A stretch of 64,000 nt of DNA from Terribacillus aidingensis. GTDB taxonomy: Bacteria; Bacillota; Bacilli; Bacillales; Amphibacillaceae. Location of the stretch: the NCBI RefSeq assembly GCF_900215625.1, contig NZ_OBEK01000001.1, forward strand, positions 186,001 to 250,000. Direction: 5' to 3'. Every line of letters starts with the position of its first letter. Position 1 is the stretch's first letter. The notes under the pieces are model-generated. The model was not told the origin of the DNA. It saw only the letters and a list, made by a program, of their open reading frames with translations, and did not search any database. A program made the translations under genes and the position numbers. Shown piece after piece: positions 16,026 through 25,613 of this stretch.

Positions 16026-17084
16026 TTACAATTTATTAATTCCCTTCAGAATAGCTTTAGTAACATCGTCCGTTCCATACTTCCCGCCAAGATCAGGTGT
16101 CAATATTCCTGCTGCAGTCACATCCTCGATAATATCCAGCAGCTTCTCACCGAGTTCTTCCTCACCAAAATGATCCAGCATAAGTTTCGCTGTCCATATC
16201 TGACCGAGCGGATTGGCAATGCCTTTTCCGACAATATCTGGTGCAGAGCCGTGTACAGGCTCAAACATGGAAGGGTATTTACCGTTTACATTAATATTGG
16301 CTGCAGGCGCAACGCCGATACTGCCCATAATAGCAGCGCCGATATCTGTGAGAACATCCCCAAATAAATTACTCGCAACAATAACATCAAAGCGCTGCGG
16401 CTGGGTGACAAAGAAGGCGGCGAGCGCATCAATATGCTGGCTGTCTGTGTTAATAGCCGGATAATCCCGGCTAACAGACTGGAAGACTTCATCCCAGAAT
16501 GGCATCGAATGAACAATACCATTTGACTTGGTAGCACTCGTCACATGTTTCTGACGCTTGGCAGCCAAGTCAAAAGCATAGCGCATCACTCTCTCTGTAC
16601 CTCGTCTCGAGAATACAGCATTCTGAATCGCCACTTCATCTTCTCCGCGGAATATTCTCCCGCCGACTTCACTGTATTCTCCCTCGCTGTTCTCCCGCAC
16701 GACTAACAAATCGAAGTCCTTTGGGCTTGCAAGTGGTGACGTAATTCCTTTTAGCAGCTTAGCGGGTCGAACATTAATGACCTGCTCGAATTCACGGCGT
16801 ATCTTAATCAGCATACCCCACAGCGATATGTGATCCGGAACGAGTTTCTGATTTCCGACAGCACCAAGAAAGACAGCGTCGGCATCCTGCAGGCGGTCCA
16901 ATGCATCGTCCGGCATCATTTGGTCATGTTCTAAAAAATATTCACAGCTCCAAGGGTAGTCCGTGAAATCAAATTGCAAACCGCCGTGCAACCTAGCAAC
17001 CGCTTTCAAAACTTGCTGCGCAGCTGGAACAACCTCCTTGCCGACACCGTCTCCTGGCAAACTGGCAATCTTCAGCTTTTTCAT
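16026..17084 (-). CDS. Tartrate dehydrogenase/decarboxylase-like beta-hydroxyacid dehydrogenase (YcsA type)
   Basis: A 352-residue member of the isocitrate/isopropylmalate dehydrogenase family. Substrate and metal motifs are intact: the arginine helix IKIRREFEQVINVRP, VRENSEGEYSEVGG, ATKSNGI, and the metal site SNLFGDVLTDIGA. HGSAPDIVGKGIANP binds NAD. Length and sequence match YcsA/TtuC enzymes that act on tartrate or D-malate. It overlaps a small membrane-protein gene by ATGA. It faces away from the four-carbon sugar-acid operon and probably contributes to related acid catabolism. Confidence 0.88.
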   Translation of the reverse strand: MKKLKIASLPGDGVGKEVVPAAQQVLKAVARLHGGLQFDFTDYPWSCEYFLEHDQMMPDDALDRLQDADAVFLGAVGNQKLVPDHISLWGMLIKIRREFEQVINVRPAKLLKGITSPLASPKDFDLLVVRENSEGEYSEVGGRIFRGEDEVAIQNAVFSRRGTERVMRYAFDLAAKRQKHVTSATKSNGIVHSMPFWDEVFQSVSRDYPAINTDSQHIDALAAFFVTQPQRFDVIVASNLFGDVLTDIGAAIMGSIGVAPAANINVNGKYPSMFEPVHGSAPDIVGKGIANPLGQIWTAKLMLDHFGEEELGEKLLDIIEDVTAAGILTPDLGGKYGTDDVTKAILKGINKL

Positions 17085-17287
17085 ACGTCTCCTCCTTGTT
17101 TTGCTTCAATGATTGTTTCTCGTTTTTCTTCATGGAACTCATCCTGTGTAACAGAGGTAATGTAATCAAAGGGTGTATAGCTGTTATCTGGTACTGCTTG
17201 AAGACAAAGCAGTTTATAAAGACTGAGGCCGATTAAAAGGATGATACCAAAACTAAATCCGATTGTTAGTAACAATAAAACGGGCAT
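17081..17287 (-). CDS. Small membrane protein, DUF3951-like
   Basis: A 68-residue protein: one N-terminal membrane helix (about 3-27) followed by a cytosolic segment with YTPFDYITSVTQDEFHEEK. I associate that motif with the DUF3951 family of Bacillaceae. The stop overlaps the dehydrogenase start (ATGA), so they are cotranslated. AGAGGAGGACC precedes the ATG. The function is unknown. The coupling suggests a membrane partner for the dehydrogenase operon or a simple leader gene. Confidence 0.72.
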   Translation of the reverse strand: MPVLLLLTIGFSFGIILLIGLSLYKLLCLQAVPDNSYTPFDYITSVTQDEFHEEKRETIIEAKQGGDV

Positions 17288-17579
17288 GTGGTCCTCCTCT
17301 GAAAAGGCTTACTTCTATTCTACCTAACTAATATAAAATTCCAAAGTCAAATAATCAGCAAATGGTGACAGGAGTTCGGGAGAAGACATGCTCTTCTAGT
17401 ATTACTGAACTCTATGAACAGCGAACCGAAAGTCCTGGCGGCGGCATCCGAGGAAGTACATACGATGAAAAGAGAAAACTGGATGGAGCAGCTGCTATTG
17501 AATACGATTTTCCTTTTATAACGTTCTCCCATTTTACCAGTTGTGAAGTAAATATCCAAGATGCTTGTTATACAACTTG
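17288..17579. other. Intergenic region with a possible gene remnant
   Basis: Between the divergent DUF3951-like and DeoR genes. A 50-codon open stretch (17369-17521) reads like protein (QEFGRRHALLVLLNS, SEEVHTMKRENWMEQLL) but lacks any start codon and binding site. It may be the tail of a deleted gene. Nothing else is recognisable here. Confidence 0.25.
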
Positions 17580-17668
17580 TGTTAAATTTGAACAACAATG
17601 CCTAATATTGTTGACAAATAACAATGATATATTTACTATAAATGTAGAAGTTATGTTCATAATGAACA
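17580..17668 (+). promoter_or_regulatory. DeoR-controlled promoter with two operators
   Basis: TTGACA (17611-17616), a 17-bp spacer and TACTAT (17634-17639) form a strong promoter. Two 7-1-7 inverted repeats flank it. TGTTCAT-A-ATGAACA (17654-17668) lies just after the start point and is perfect. TGTTAAA-T-TTGAACA (17580-17594) has one mismatch and lies upstream. Two sites 74 bp apart would allow looping by the DeoR-type repressor encoded next. Confidence 0.75.
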
Positions 17669-17682
17669 AAAGGTGAGAAATT

Positions 17683-18450
17683 ATGCAGCCAAATGAACGC
17701 AGAAATGTAATCTTAGGAAAACTAAATGAAAATGAAAAGATAGATATCGATGCATTAGCAGCGGAACTGAATGTCTCAGCGATGACAATTCGCCGTGACT
17801 TAAACTATCTGGAAGAGCAGAAACAAATCATTCGTACACTGGGTGGAGCTATTCTCAACAAGTCACTAGTAGAGGAGTCCTCTTTTTCGACGAAAGAAGG
17901 GAAACATTCCAGTGAGAAGCAGCGCATCGCGAAAAAAGCTGCTGAGTTGGTACAGGAACGCTTTACTGTATTGCTTGATTCAGGGACTACAACACTTGAG
18001 ATTGCCAAACTTCTAAAGAATAGGCGGAATCTCACAGTAGTAACAAATGACATTAAGATTGCTGCTGAACTGATGGACAGTGAAGTCAAAGTGATTTTAA
18101 CTGGCGGCGAAATGCAAAATAATATCGGAGCACTATTTGGTCCAATTACGGAACAAATATTACTGAACTTGCACGTAGATCTGTTTTTCTTAGGTGCCCA
18201 TGCTGTGCATCACCAAGTTGGCGTGACAGCTCCAGCACTTGAGAAGGCATATATTAAAAAGCTGATGATTAAATCGGCGCAGGCTACGTGGCTGGTAGCA
18301 GATTCGAGCAAACTGGATCAAAAAGCATTTGCGAAGGTTTGTGAATTGAAAGCATTAACTGGCATCATTTCCGATAGCGGAATTGCGAACTATTATCCGC
18401 ATGAATTGCCTGAGTTATTGGAGGTTGTAGCAGCAGAGGAGGAAGCCTGA
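17683..18450 (+). CDS. DeoR/GlpR-family repressor of the sugar-acid operon
   Basis: A 255-residue DeoR-family regulator. The N-terminal winged helix is IDIDALAAELNVSAMTIRRD (about 18-38). A DeoRC effector domain follows, with DSGTTTLEIAKLL and VLTGGEMQNN motifs that bind phosphosugar-like ligands. It is the first gene of an operon with a DUF1537 kinase (overlap TGATGA), PdxA2 and GntP permease. The likely inducer is a phosphorylated four-carbon acid or a pathway intermediate. Two TGTTCA-type palindromes flank its own promoter. Confidence 0.88.
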   Translation: MQPNERRNVILGKLNENEKIDIDALAAELNVSAMTIRRDLNYLEEQKQIIRTLGGAILNKSLVEESSFSTKEGKHSSEKQRIAKKAAELVQERFTVLLDSGTTTLEIAKLLKNRRNLTVVTNDIKIAAELMDSEVKVILTGGEMQNNIGALFGPITEQILLNLHVDLFFLGAHAVHHQVGVTAPALEKAYIKKLMIKSAQATWLVADSSKLDQKAFAKVCELKALTGIISDSGIANYYPHELPELLEVVAAEEEA

Positions 18451-19736
18451 TGAAGATTGGGGTTATCGCCGATGATCTTACTGGAGGAAATGGTACTGGC
18501 GTCAAACTGACAAAGCTTGGCTATAACGTCGCAACGATGGTTTTTTACGACCATCTCCCATCCTCGGATCAGATTAACGGCGTTATCGTAGATACAGACA
18601 GCCGCTATGTGAAAGGGGAAGTTGCGCACCGCCGAGTGAAAGCGGTTGCGAACAACTTGAAGAAGTGGGAAACGGATGTTATATGCAAACGTATCGACAG
18701 TACAGTCCGCGGTAACATTGGTGTGGAGATTGACACACTACTGGATGAACTTGGGCCGCAAGCGATAGCTGTTATCGTTCCTGCTTATCCGGATTCAGGG
18801 AGAATCGTTTCCGGCGGCTATTTGCTCGTACATGGTGTGCCGGTTCAGCTTTCTGATGTAGGAAAGGATCCGGTTAAGCCAGTAACGGAATCACATGTTC
18901 CGCAGCTGGTAGAAAAACAGAGTAATTATGCAGTTGCCAGCATTGGTTTAGAGGTCATATTAGCAGGCAAGGAAGCAATTGAAAGGAAAATGAAGGATTC
19001 CATACAATCTGGCGCCAGGATTCTAGTACCAGATGTGATTACAAATGAAGACATAGATGCCGTTGCCGGGGCTATGGCAGAACTGGATGACTATCAAATG
19101 ATCCCTGCTGACCCCGGCCCGCTGACAGCTGCATTTGTTCGGGCTTTCAGCCGGAGAAGAATGAAGGACAAGAAAATTGTCGTCACGATTGGCAGTGTTA
19201 CCTCAAACAGCTCAAAGCAGCTGCAATACTTAATTGATAAAACGAATATCCGGCCTATCTACGTTGATTCTAAGAAACTGGCAACTGTAGATGGTGTGTG
19301 GGATGAAGAAGTAGACCGAGTGATTGCGTTAGCGAAGCAGGAAATGAAAGAACAGGATATCCTGCTCATCACAACAGATGCACCTGGAACAGAGATTCTC
19401 GATTTAAAAACACTAGCAGAAAACCAAGGAGTGAGTCAGGATGCACTGGCAAAGCGGATTGCTGACGGGTTGGGCAAGATTACAAGAGTAGTAGTCCAAG
19501 ATAGTGAATTCGAGATCGGCGGGTGCTTTTCTAGCGGCGGAGATGTAACCGCTTCCCTTTGTTCGATATGCCGGGCAGAAGGTATTCAGTTATTGGATGA
19601 GATTCTCCCGCTAATCGCCTACGGCAAGTTCATCGGCGGCTATCTGGACAGTATTCCGATTGTAACCAAAGGCGGGACAGCCGGCGGAACAAAAGCAATT
19701 TATACAAGCATTAAATATTTGGAAGCAACATTCTAA
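18450..19736 (+). CDS. Four-carbon acid sugar kinase (DUF1537 family)
   Basis: A 428-residue kinase of the family shown to phosphorylate D-threonate, D-erythronate or L-threonate at C4. The N-terminal substrate domain begins [18 protein letters not shown] with the catalytic-type Asp pair. [15 protein letters not shown] follows, and the C-terminal ATP-binding domain holds [15 protein letters not shown] and TKGGTAGG. The start overlaps the DeoR stop. Together with PdxA2 it would convert the acid to dihydroxyacetone phosphate. Which stereoisomer is used cannot be read; the DtnK-type (threonate) is the usual partner of PdxA2. Confidence 0.88.
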   Translation: MKIGVIADDLTGGNGTGVKLTKLGYNVATMVFYDHLPSSDQINGVIVDTDSRYVKGEVAHRRVKAVANNLKKWETDVICKRIDSTVRGNIGVEIDTLLDELGPQAIAVIVPAYPDSGRIVSGGYLLVHGVPVQLSDVGKDPVKPVTESHVPQLVEKQSNYAVASIGLEVILAGKEAIERKMKDSIQSGARILVPDVITNEDIDAVAGAMAELDDYQMIPADPGPLTAAFVRAFSRRRMKDKKIVVTIGSVTSNSSKQLQYLIDKTNIRPIYVDSKKLATVDGVWDEEVDRVIALAKQEMKEQDILLITTDAPGTEILDLKTLAENQGVSQDALAKRIADGLGKITRVVVQDSEFEIGGCFSSGGDVTASLCSICRAEGIQLLDEILPLIAYGKFIGGYLDSIPIVTKGGTAGGTKAIYTSIKYLEATF

Positions 19737-19749
19737 GGGGGATACCAAC

Positions 19750-20760
19750 ATGACAGAAAGAGCTATTATCGCAATTCCGATGGGTGATCCGGCAGGTATT
19801 GGACCAGAGATTACAATGAAGTCACTGGCAAAGCAGGAAATCTATGATGTTTGCAAACCGCTTGTCATAGGAGATACAGCTGTTATAAAGAAGGCTATTG
19901 AGATTGTTGATGCGAATCTTGCAGTTAATGAAGTATCTGCCCCATCTGAAGGAAAATACGAATTAGGTACAGTCGATGTGATTAATCTGAACAATATCGA
20001 TATGAAAAAGCTGGAGTATGGCCAAGTCTCTGCACAGGGCGGCCAAGGTGCTTTTGAATATATTAAAAAGTCTGTGGAACTCGCAATGGAGAACCAAGTA
20101 CAAGCGCTTGCCACAACACCGATCAACAAGGAATCGTTAAAAGCAGCGAAAGTGCCGTATATCGGGCATACAGAGATGCTGGAGGATTTAGCCGGCTCGG
20201 ATGATCCGCTTACCATGTTCGAAGTGAACGGGATGCGTATCTTCTTCCTTACACGCCACCTCTCCTTAAAAGATGCGATTGCGCAAATGACAAAGGAAAG
20301 AGTACAAGATTACTTGGTCCGTTGTGATAGAGCATTGCAGCGACTCGGAGTAGAAGACCGCCGTTTTGCAGTAGCAGGCTTGAACCCGCATAGCGGAGAA
20401 GGCGGCCTGTTCGGCTGGGAAGAAGTAGAGGAGATTAAGCCTGGTATCGAGCTTGCAGTCAAAGATGGTATCAATGCTGTCGGACCAGTACCAGCTGACT
20501 CGGTCTTCTTCCAAGCATTAAACGGAAAATACGATGCGGTACTTTCCTTGTATCATGACCAGGGACATATCGCAGCTAAGATGACAGACTTTCACAGAAC
20601 GGTTTCCATCACGAATGGCTTGCCATTTCTCCGGACATCTGTTGATCATGGGACTGCATTTGATATCGCTGGAAAGAACATTGCTGAAAGCATCAGCATG
20701 GAAGAGTGCATTAAGGTTGCGGCCCAATATGCACCGAATTTCACACGCACGACATTATAA
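19750..20760 (+). CDS. pdxA2: 4-phospho-D-threonate/erythronate dehydrogenase (PdxA2)
   Basis: A 336-residue PdxA-family NAD-dependent dehydrogenase that oxidises and decarboxylates the kinase product to dihydroxyacetone phosphate. Metal ligands are the conserved histidines in YIGHTEML, and [24 protein letters not shown] and [13 protein letters not shown] are also typical. Position after a DUF1537 kinase separates it from the PLP-biosynthesis PdxA. AAGGGGGATACC precedes the ATG, 13 bp after the kinase stop. Confidence 0.88.
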   Translation: MTERAIIAIPMGDPAGIGPEITMKSLAKQEIYDVCKPLVIGDTAVIKKAIEIVDANLAVNEVSAPSEGKYELGTVDVINLNNIDMKKLEYGQVSAQGGQGAFEYIKKSVELAMENQVQALATTPINKESLKAAKVPYIGHTEMLEDLAGSDDPLTMFEVNGMRIFFLTRHLSLKDAIAQMTKERVQDYLVRCDRALQRLGVEDRRFAVAGLNPHSGEGGLFGWEEVEEIKPGIELAVKDGINAVGPVPADSVFFQALNGKYDAVLSLYHDQGHIAAKMTDFHRTVSITNGLPFLRTSVDHGTAFDIAGKNIAESISMEECIKVAAQYAPNFTRTTL

Positions 20761-20823
20761 GCAAACAACATATGGGAGACAAGGAAGGTTTAATTTCATA
20801 TCTTTCTTTTCTCTCGATTTAAA

Positions 20824-20837
20824 TGAAAACACTTACA
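20824..20837 (+). promoter_or_regulatory. Candidate cre (CcpA) site before gntP-type gene
   Basis: TGAAAACACTTACA matches the catabolite-responsive element TGWAARCGYTWNCA except for A in place of the central G. It lies 22 bp before the permease start, inside the operon, where CcpA binding could act as a roadblock. Confidence 0.35.
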
Positions 20838-20858
20838 AACTGATTGTGGGGTATCATC

Positions 20859-22205
20859 ATGCCATTACTAATTATCGCATTTGGTGTTATTTTATTGCTG
20901 ATCTTTATTATGGGATTAAAGCTAAACACGTTTGTTTCCTTAATTATTGTTTCCTTTGTTGTCGCTCTGCTGCTCGGTATGCCAATGACTGATATTGTCA
21001 GTTCCATTGAAGCTGGTTTGGGAAGTACGCTAGGACATATCGCGCTTATATTCGGTATGGGAGCCATGCTTGGCCGATTGATTGCGGATGCCGGTGGTGC
21101 CAATCGTATTGCAAACACACTGATTGATAAATTCGGTCAAAAACGCATTCAATGGGCGATTCTATTTGCGTCGTTTATCGTTGGGATAGCATTATTCCTG
21201 GAAGTAGCAATTGTCTTGCTCATTCCGATCATCTACTCTATTGCAAAAGAGATGAAAGTATCAATTGTTTATCTTGGATTACCGATGGTGGCAGCTGCCT
21301 TAGCAACGCACGCATTTTTGCCGCCTCATCCAGGTCCAACCGCAGTTGCAGCGGAATATGGTGCCAATATAGGTTTGGTACTTCTTTATGGCATCATTAT
21401 TGCAATTCCTACTGTTATTCTCTCGGGAATTCTCTTTCCGAAGCTTGCAAAAAATATTGTACCTTCAGCTTTTACTCGTGAAGGCAGCGCATCCTTTGGT
21501 GTAGCAAAATCATTTAAAGATGACGAGATGCCGGGATTTGGAATTAGTGTGTTTACAGCTCTATTCCCAGTTATCCTCATGGGAATCGGAGCTATTGTGG
21601 ATATCATTAAAGTTGAACAAGTGATTCCTGATAATATGTGGACAGATATGGCTGCTTTTGTGGGTAACGCTTCAACAGCTATGGTAATTTCTCTATTAGT
21701 GGCGATATACACAATGGGGATAAGAAGAAATATCTCAATGAAAAAAATGATGGATTCTTGTGGTTCAGCCATTAACTCCATCGGGATGCTGCTTTTAATC
21801 ATTGGCGGCGGCGGTGCTCTGAAGCAGGTGTTAATTGACGGAGGCGTAGGTGACTATGTTGCCAGCATCTTTGCTGGTACATCTTTATCACCAATTTTCT
21901 TTGCATGGCTGGTAGCGGCTATTCTGCGCATCTGTCTCGGTTCAGGTACAGTCGCGACACTGACGACTGCAGGTTTAGTTATCCCATCTCTTGCGACAAT
22001 GCCAGATGTAAACCTAGAGCTAGTTACACTCGCAACAGGTGCCGGGAGCGCTATTGCTGCGCACGTCAATGATGCAGGCTTCTGGATGGTAAAAGAGTCT
22101 CTCGGTATGACCCTGAAAGAAGCTCTTGGTACATATACGATTCTTTCTACAGTTGTGGCAGTAGCAGGGTTGGCATTCACGATGATTCTCGATATCTTCA
22201 TTTAA
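20859..22205 (+). CDS. GntP-family sugar-acid permease
   Basis: A 448-residue membrane protein with about twelve segments of the gluconate:H+ symporter (GntP) family. Signatures include ATHAFLPPHPGPTAVAA near 150 and HVNDAGFWMVKESLGM near 410, both strongly conserved in GntP/GntT/YjhF proteins. It would import the four-carbon acid metabolised by the upstream kinase and dehydrogenase. ATG 20859 is chosen; an upstream TTG frame extension lacks a binding site. A strong terminator follows. Confidence 0.9.
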   Translation: MPLLIIAFGVILLLIFIMGLKLNTFVSLIIVSFVVALLLGMPMTDIVSSIEAGLGSTLGHIALIFGMGAMLGRLIADAGGANRIANTLIDKFGQKRIQWAILFASFIVGIALFLEVAIVLLIPIIYSIAKEMKVSIVYLGLPMVAAALATHAFLPPHPGPTAVAAEYGANIGLVLLYGIIIAIPTVILSGILFPKLAKNIVPSAFTREGSASFGVAKSFKDDEMPGFGISVFTALFPVILMGIGAIVDIIKVEQVIPDNMWTDMAAFVGNASTAMVISLLVAIYTMGIRRNISMKKMMDSCGSAINSIGMLLLIIGGGGALKQVLIDGGVGDYVASIFAGTSLSPIFFAWLVAAILRICLGSGTVATLTTAGLVIPSLATMPDVNLELVTLATGAGSAIAAHVNDAGFWMVKESLGMTLKEALGTYTILSTVVAVAGLAFTMILDIFI

Positions 22206-22206
22206 A

Positions 22207-22245
22207 AAAAATCCCGGAAAGCAGATGCTTAACCGGGATTTTTGC
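22207..22245. terminator. Bidirectional terminator after the GntP gene
   Basis: AATCCCGG and CCGGGATT pair around a 15-base loop, with TTTTT after and AAAAAAA before. It serves both this operon and the convergent uppP. Confidence 0.88.
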
Positions 22246-22249
22246 ATAC

Positions 22250-23062
22250 TTACAGAAGAAACAGTGTGATGATTGCTAGTAGGAAACAATAGATAGCGAA
22301 ATAAATCAGTTTCCCTTTCTTCATCACGTCGATGAACCATTTCAAAGCAAAATAGCTTGCTACAAGTGAGGCGACAAATGCAAGAGCATAAGCAATTAGC
22401 ATGTCACTTGAGAAATCTTGTCTAAGCATATCTGGAAGCTCCAGGACACTTGCGCCTAAGCTTACAGGTATATAAAGCAAGAAAGAGAACATAAGGGCAG
22501 TGTCACGTTTTAATCCGATCAGCATAGCAGTTACTACTGTAGCTCCTGAACGACTTACACCGGGAATTAAGGCAACAGCTTGCCCTAGGCCGACAAGCAG
22601 CGCTTCTTTCCAAGTCATTGCATGTCTGTTCTTCGTGCCTTTCAGATTCCGGATGAAGAATAGTGAGAATGCTGTAACCAAGAGAGCAATACCTACGGTG
22701 ATAGTACTTTTTAGATGCTCTCCAATAAAGTCATTAAATAATAGTCCTAATAGAGCCGCAGGGATTGTACCAATAATAAGATAGACAACCAATTTAAAGT
22801 CATCTTTCGTTGATTCTTCCCTTTTACTTATGTAGCTAATAGTTGATGTAATTAACCGAATGATATCCTTCCGGTAAACTAGCATAACAGCTAGAAGGGA
22901 AGCTGTATTAACAACTACTTCGAAACTTAAGTCCTCAACTCCCAATCCGAATAAATCCTGGGCAATTATCAAATGTCCGCTGGAGCTAATCGGGATAGGT
23001 TCTGATATTCCTTGAATAAGGCCTAAAATGAAATACTTTCCGAGTAAAATCCATAAATCCAT
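22250..23062 (-). CDS. uppP: Undecaprenyl-diphosphatase (UppP/BacA)
   Basis: A 270-residue integral membrane phosphatase that recycles C55-PP to C55-P, the lipid carrier of peptidoglycan and other wall polymers. Both active-site loops are present: GISEPIPISSSGHLIIAQ near 20 and PGVSRSGATVVTAML near 170. The early loop usually reads GLTEFLPISSTGH, so the Pro/Ile replacement is a small variation. It is divergent from two SEDS glycosyltransferases with a shared palindrome between. A DUF368 lipid carrier (39937) may act in the same cycle. Confidence 0.92.
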   Translation of the reverse strand: MDLWILLGKYFILGLIQGISEPIPISSSGHLIIAQDLFGLGVEDLSFEVVVNTASLLAVMLVYRKDIIRLITSTISYISKREESTKDDFKLVVYLIIGTIPAALLGLLFNDFIGEHLKSTITVGIALLVTAFSLFFIRNLKGTKNRHAMTWKEALLVGLGQAVALIPGVSRSGATVVTAMLIGLKRDTALMFSFLLYIPVSLGASVLELPDMLRQDFSSDMLIAYALAFVASLVASYFALKWFIDVMKKGKLIYFAIYCFLLAIITLFLL

Positions 23063-23163
23063 GATTTGTTTCCTCTCTTAACGTTTCCGACTTTCTTTCT
23101 ACTTGCATACCATATAGAATTGTTGATTACTTGTCAATCTTTTACTAGAAATTTATCGATATC

Positions 23164-23194
23164 GTTGACAAAATGTCAACAGTGTCGCTATGAT
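23164..23194. promoter_or_regulatory. Divergent promoter with shared -35 palindrome (uppP / SEDS)
   Basis: GTTGACA-AAA-TGTCAAC (23164-23180) is a perfect 7-3-7 inverted repeat. Its left arm supplies TTGACA for a plus-strand promoter with TATGAT (23189-23194, 18-bp spacer). Its right arm supplies TTGACA on the minus strand towards uppP. It could be an operator for a dimeric regulator or simply two back-to-back -35 elements. Confidence 0.6.
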
Positions 23195-23246
23195 GATGAA
23201 AGCCGGTTTATCTTAGGCTGACGTATTATAATTGGAGATGCTCGAT

Positions 23247-24377
23247 GTGTTAGGGAAAGTTAAAAAAATAGATAAAACCTATCTGTTTTTTATTTTATGT
23301 ATTTGTCTATTTGGATTAATTATGGTGTATAGCGCTAGTTATCCGCTAGGGTCTGCTAAGTATAATGATTCTTCGTATTTCTTTCACAATCAAAGAATGT
23401 CCTTATTTATTGGGCTCTTCGCTATGACAATTGGGTTCTTTCTCCCCTATAGTCTATATCGTAAATGGAGCCCAGTTCTCGTCTTAGGCTCGATACTAAT
23501 GTTAATACTTGTGCTTACACCGTGGTTTGGAGAGATGCGAAATAGTTCGCAGCGCTGGCTGCAGATTGGTCCTATTGTCCTTCAGCCAGCAGAGTTCGTT
23601 AAGCTTACAATTGTCATATATTTTGCATCGATTTTTGGCAAGAGAGGAAAGACGTTATCTAACTTTAACAAGGATGTATTACCTCCGCTATTGGTGTTAG
23701 GTGTGGTATTCTTACTCATCCTGTTGCAACCAGATTTAGGCACCGCTACTTCCATAGCGCTTCCTTGTGTTTTTATTATGCTTTGTGCAGGGATAAAAAA
23801 GCGCCATATACTTGCAATCGCTGCGTTTAGTGTTAGCGGTGTGGTTTATTTAGCTGTATCTGCTCCATATCGGTTGGCGCGTGTTCTATCTTTTCGCGAC
23901 CCATTTAATGATCCAGATGGGAAGGGGTATCAGCTTATCAATGGATATGAGGCAATTTCTTCGGGCGGTGTGCTGGGAAGAGGAATAGGAGAAGGGATCC
24001 AAAAGCTTGGTTTCCTTCCTGAAGCACACACGGATTTTATTATGGCTGTCGTACTTGAAGAGTTAGGCATTCTAGGGTTGGCCGTCGTTTTTTTTCTGTA
24101 TTTTGGACTGCTCTTTAAAGGTGTGTCCATTGCTTTGCGAGCAAGAGACTCTTTCGCTACCTTGCTTACCATTGGACTTTTGTTTCAGATAATGGTGCAA
24201 GCAGTTTTTAATTTGGGTGCCGTTTCGGGTCTTTTACCGATAACAGGTATCCCATTACCTTTTATTAGTTATGGCGGTTCTTCTCTTATCGTAAATCTAT
24301 TTTCGATGGGAATTATCTTGCAAGTATCATGTAATTCAAAACATATCAGTATGTATAGGATAGAAAGCAGGCGTTAA
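23247..24377 (+). CDS. SEDS peptidoglycan glycosyltransferase (FtsW/RodA/SpoVE family), first copy
   Basis: A SEDS polymerase of about 376 residues and ten membrane segments. It links lipid II into glycan strands. The catalytic HTDF aspartate is in PEAHTDFIMAVVLEE. NSSQRWLQIGPIVLQPAEF and GIPLPFISYGGSSL are the family hallmarks. GTG 23247 is chosen since TTGGAG lies 9 bp before; upstream TTG/ATG overlap the binding site. No class B PBP is adjacent. It is followed 2 bp later by a second SEDS gene. Which of FtsW, RodA or SpoVE it represents is not clear. Confidence 0.88.
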   Translation: MLGKVKKIDKTYLFFILCICLFGLIMVYSASYPLGSAKYNDSSYFFHNQRMSLFIGLFAMTIGFFLPYSLYRKWSPVLVLGSILMLILVLTPWFGEMRNSSQRWLQIGPIVLQPAEFVKLTIVIYFASIFGKRGKTLSNFNKDVLPPLLVLGVVFLLILLQPDLGTATSIALPCVFIMLCAGIKKRHILAIAAFSVSGVVYLAVSAPYRLARVLSFRDPFNDPDGKGYQLINGYEAISSGGVLGRGIGEGIQKLGFLPEAHTDFIMAVVLEELGILGLAVVFFLYFGLLFKGVSIALRARDSFATLLTIGLLFQIMVQAVFNLGAVSGLLPITGIPLPFISYGGSSLIVNLFSMGIILQVSCNSKHISMYRIESRR

Positions 24378-24379
24378 TT

Positions 24380-25564
24380 GTGCTTGGCAAAAAATTAAGA
24401 CTGCATGAATTAGATAAAATGATTATTATTTTATTAGGTATTCTATGCGGTGTGAGTATACTATTTATATTCAGTACACAATCCAGCTGGCACTTTGGTG
24501 CACAGAACTTCGCGTTAAAGCAAGGCATCAATTATATAATTGGTTTTATTTTGCTGTATTTTTTTCGATTTCTAGACTTAAATCAGCTTCGTACGCTGTC
24601 ATGGCCATTTTACTTTTTTACAGCACTATCTTTAGTTATCCTGGCTATTGCTCCAGAATCAATAGCCCCTAATATACTTGGTGCGAAAAGGTGGTTCAGC
24701 ATCCCTCTTTTAGGATCCATTCAACCATCTGAGTTTTTCCGAATTGCTGTAATTTTAATCGTAGCTAAATTGATTTTCGAGCATAAAGAGAAGCATTTGA
24801 GCCAGTCAATACAGGGAGATTTTTTGCTTATTGGTAAGATTTTAATTGTAATTTTAATACCTAGTCTACTCGTCTACCAGCAGCCTGATACAGGGATGGT
24901 CATGCTGTACTTGTTTGCGATATTAGCAATGTTAGGGATGGTTAAGCTTCATAAAGCTGTTGTTACAATAGGCATATTAATTCCAATGCTGCTTGTCAGT
25001 ACAATTGTGTTTTTGTTTCTGGTTAAACCAGAACTAATTTACGATGACATTATCCCGAAACTCAAACCTCATCAGCAGGAACGTATTATTGGCTGGCTGG
25101 ATCCCAGTGGTAACAGCAACGAGTCATTTCAAAGCAGCAGATCCATTCTAGCTGTTGGTACAGGTGGGCTGACAGGAAAAGGGCTAGAAGGAGGAAATGT
25201 GTATGTACCCGAAAAGCATACAGATTTTATCTTTGCATCCATTGCGGAAGAAGGCGGGTTTCTAACCGGATCCGTTGTTATCTTGCTGTTCTTTCTATTA
25301 ATTGTGAGGATTATAGACATAGGTATAAAATCAAATGATGCGTATGGTACCTATATTTGTGCGGGATTGGCTTTAAGCCTGACAATTCAAATCGTCCAGA
25401 ATATTGGTATGGTTGAAGGTATGCTTCCAGTTAAAGGTATTGCGCTTCCCTTCCTGACATACGGAGGCAGTTCCTTATTTTCAAATATGATACTTTTAGG
25501 AATTGTTATGTCAGTTCGTAATACATATGGTCATCAGTTTTTTGGGAGCAGTAAAGTGTCCTGA
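24380..25564 (+). CDS. SEDS peptidoglycan glycosyltransferase, second copy
   Basis: A 394-residue SEDS protein, divergent in sequence from its upstream neighbour but with the same catalytic features: AKRWFSIPLLGSIQPSEFFR, YVPEKHTDFIFASIAEEGG and GIALPFLTYGGSSL. GTG at 24380 begins 2 bp after the first copy's stop, with only weak binding-site character, so coupling is likely. A tandem SEDS pair without a transpeptidase suggests division of labour, for example growth versus sporulation. A hairpin terminator follows within a larger inverted-repeat element. Confidence 0.87.
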   Translation: MLGKKLRLHELDKMIIILLGILCGVSILFIFSTQSSWHFGAQNFALKQGINYIIGFILLYFFRFLDLNQLRTLSWPFYFFTALSLVILAIAPESIAPNILGAKRWFSIPLLGSIQPSEFFRIAVILIVAKLIFEHKEKHLSQSIQGDFLLIGKILIVILIPSLLVYQQPDTGMVMLYLFAILAMLGMVKLHKAVVTIGILIPMLLVSTIVFLFLVKPELIYDDIIPKLKPHQQERIIGWLDPSGNSNESFQSSRSILAVGTGGLTGKGLEGGNVYVPEKHTDFIFASIAEEGGFLTGSVVILLFFLLIVRIIDIGIKSNDAYGTYICAGLALSLTIQIVQNIGMVEGMLPVKGIALPFLTYGGSSLFSNMILLGIVMSVRNTYGHQFFGSSKVS

Positions 25565-25613
25565 CAAAGTTTGTTCTTACTATAGAAAAAAAAGAGGGAC
25601 TAATCTCAAAGGC

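Noticed and set aside
17362-17676. 104-codon plus-strand frame upstream of the DeoR gene
   Set aside because: It runs through the promoter and operators of the DeoR gene and has no ribosome site. A different frame (17369-17521) looks more protein-like but lacks a start.
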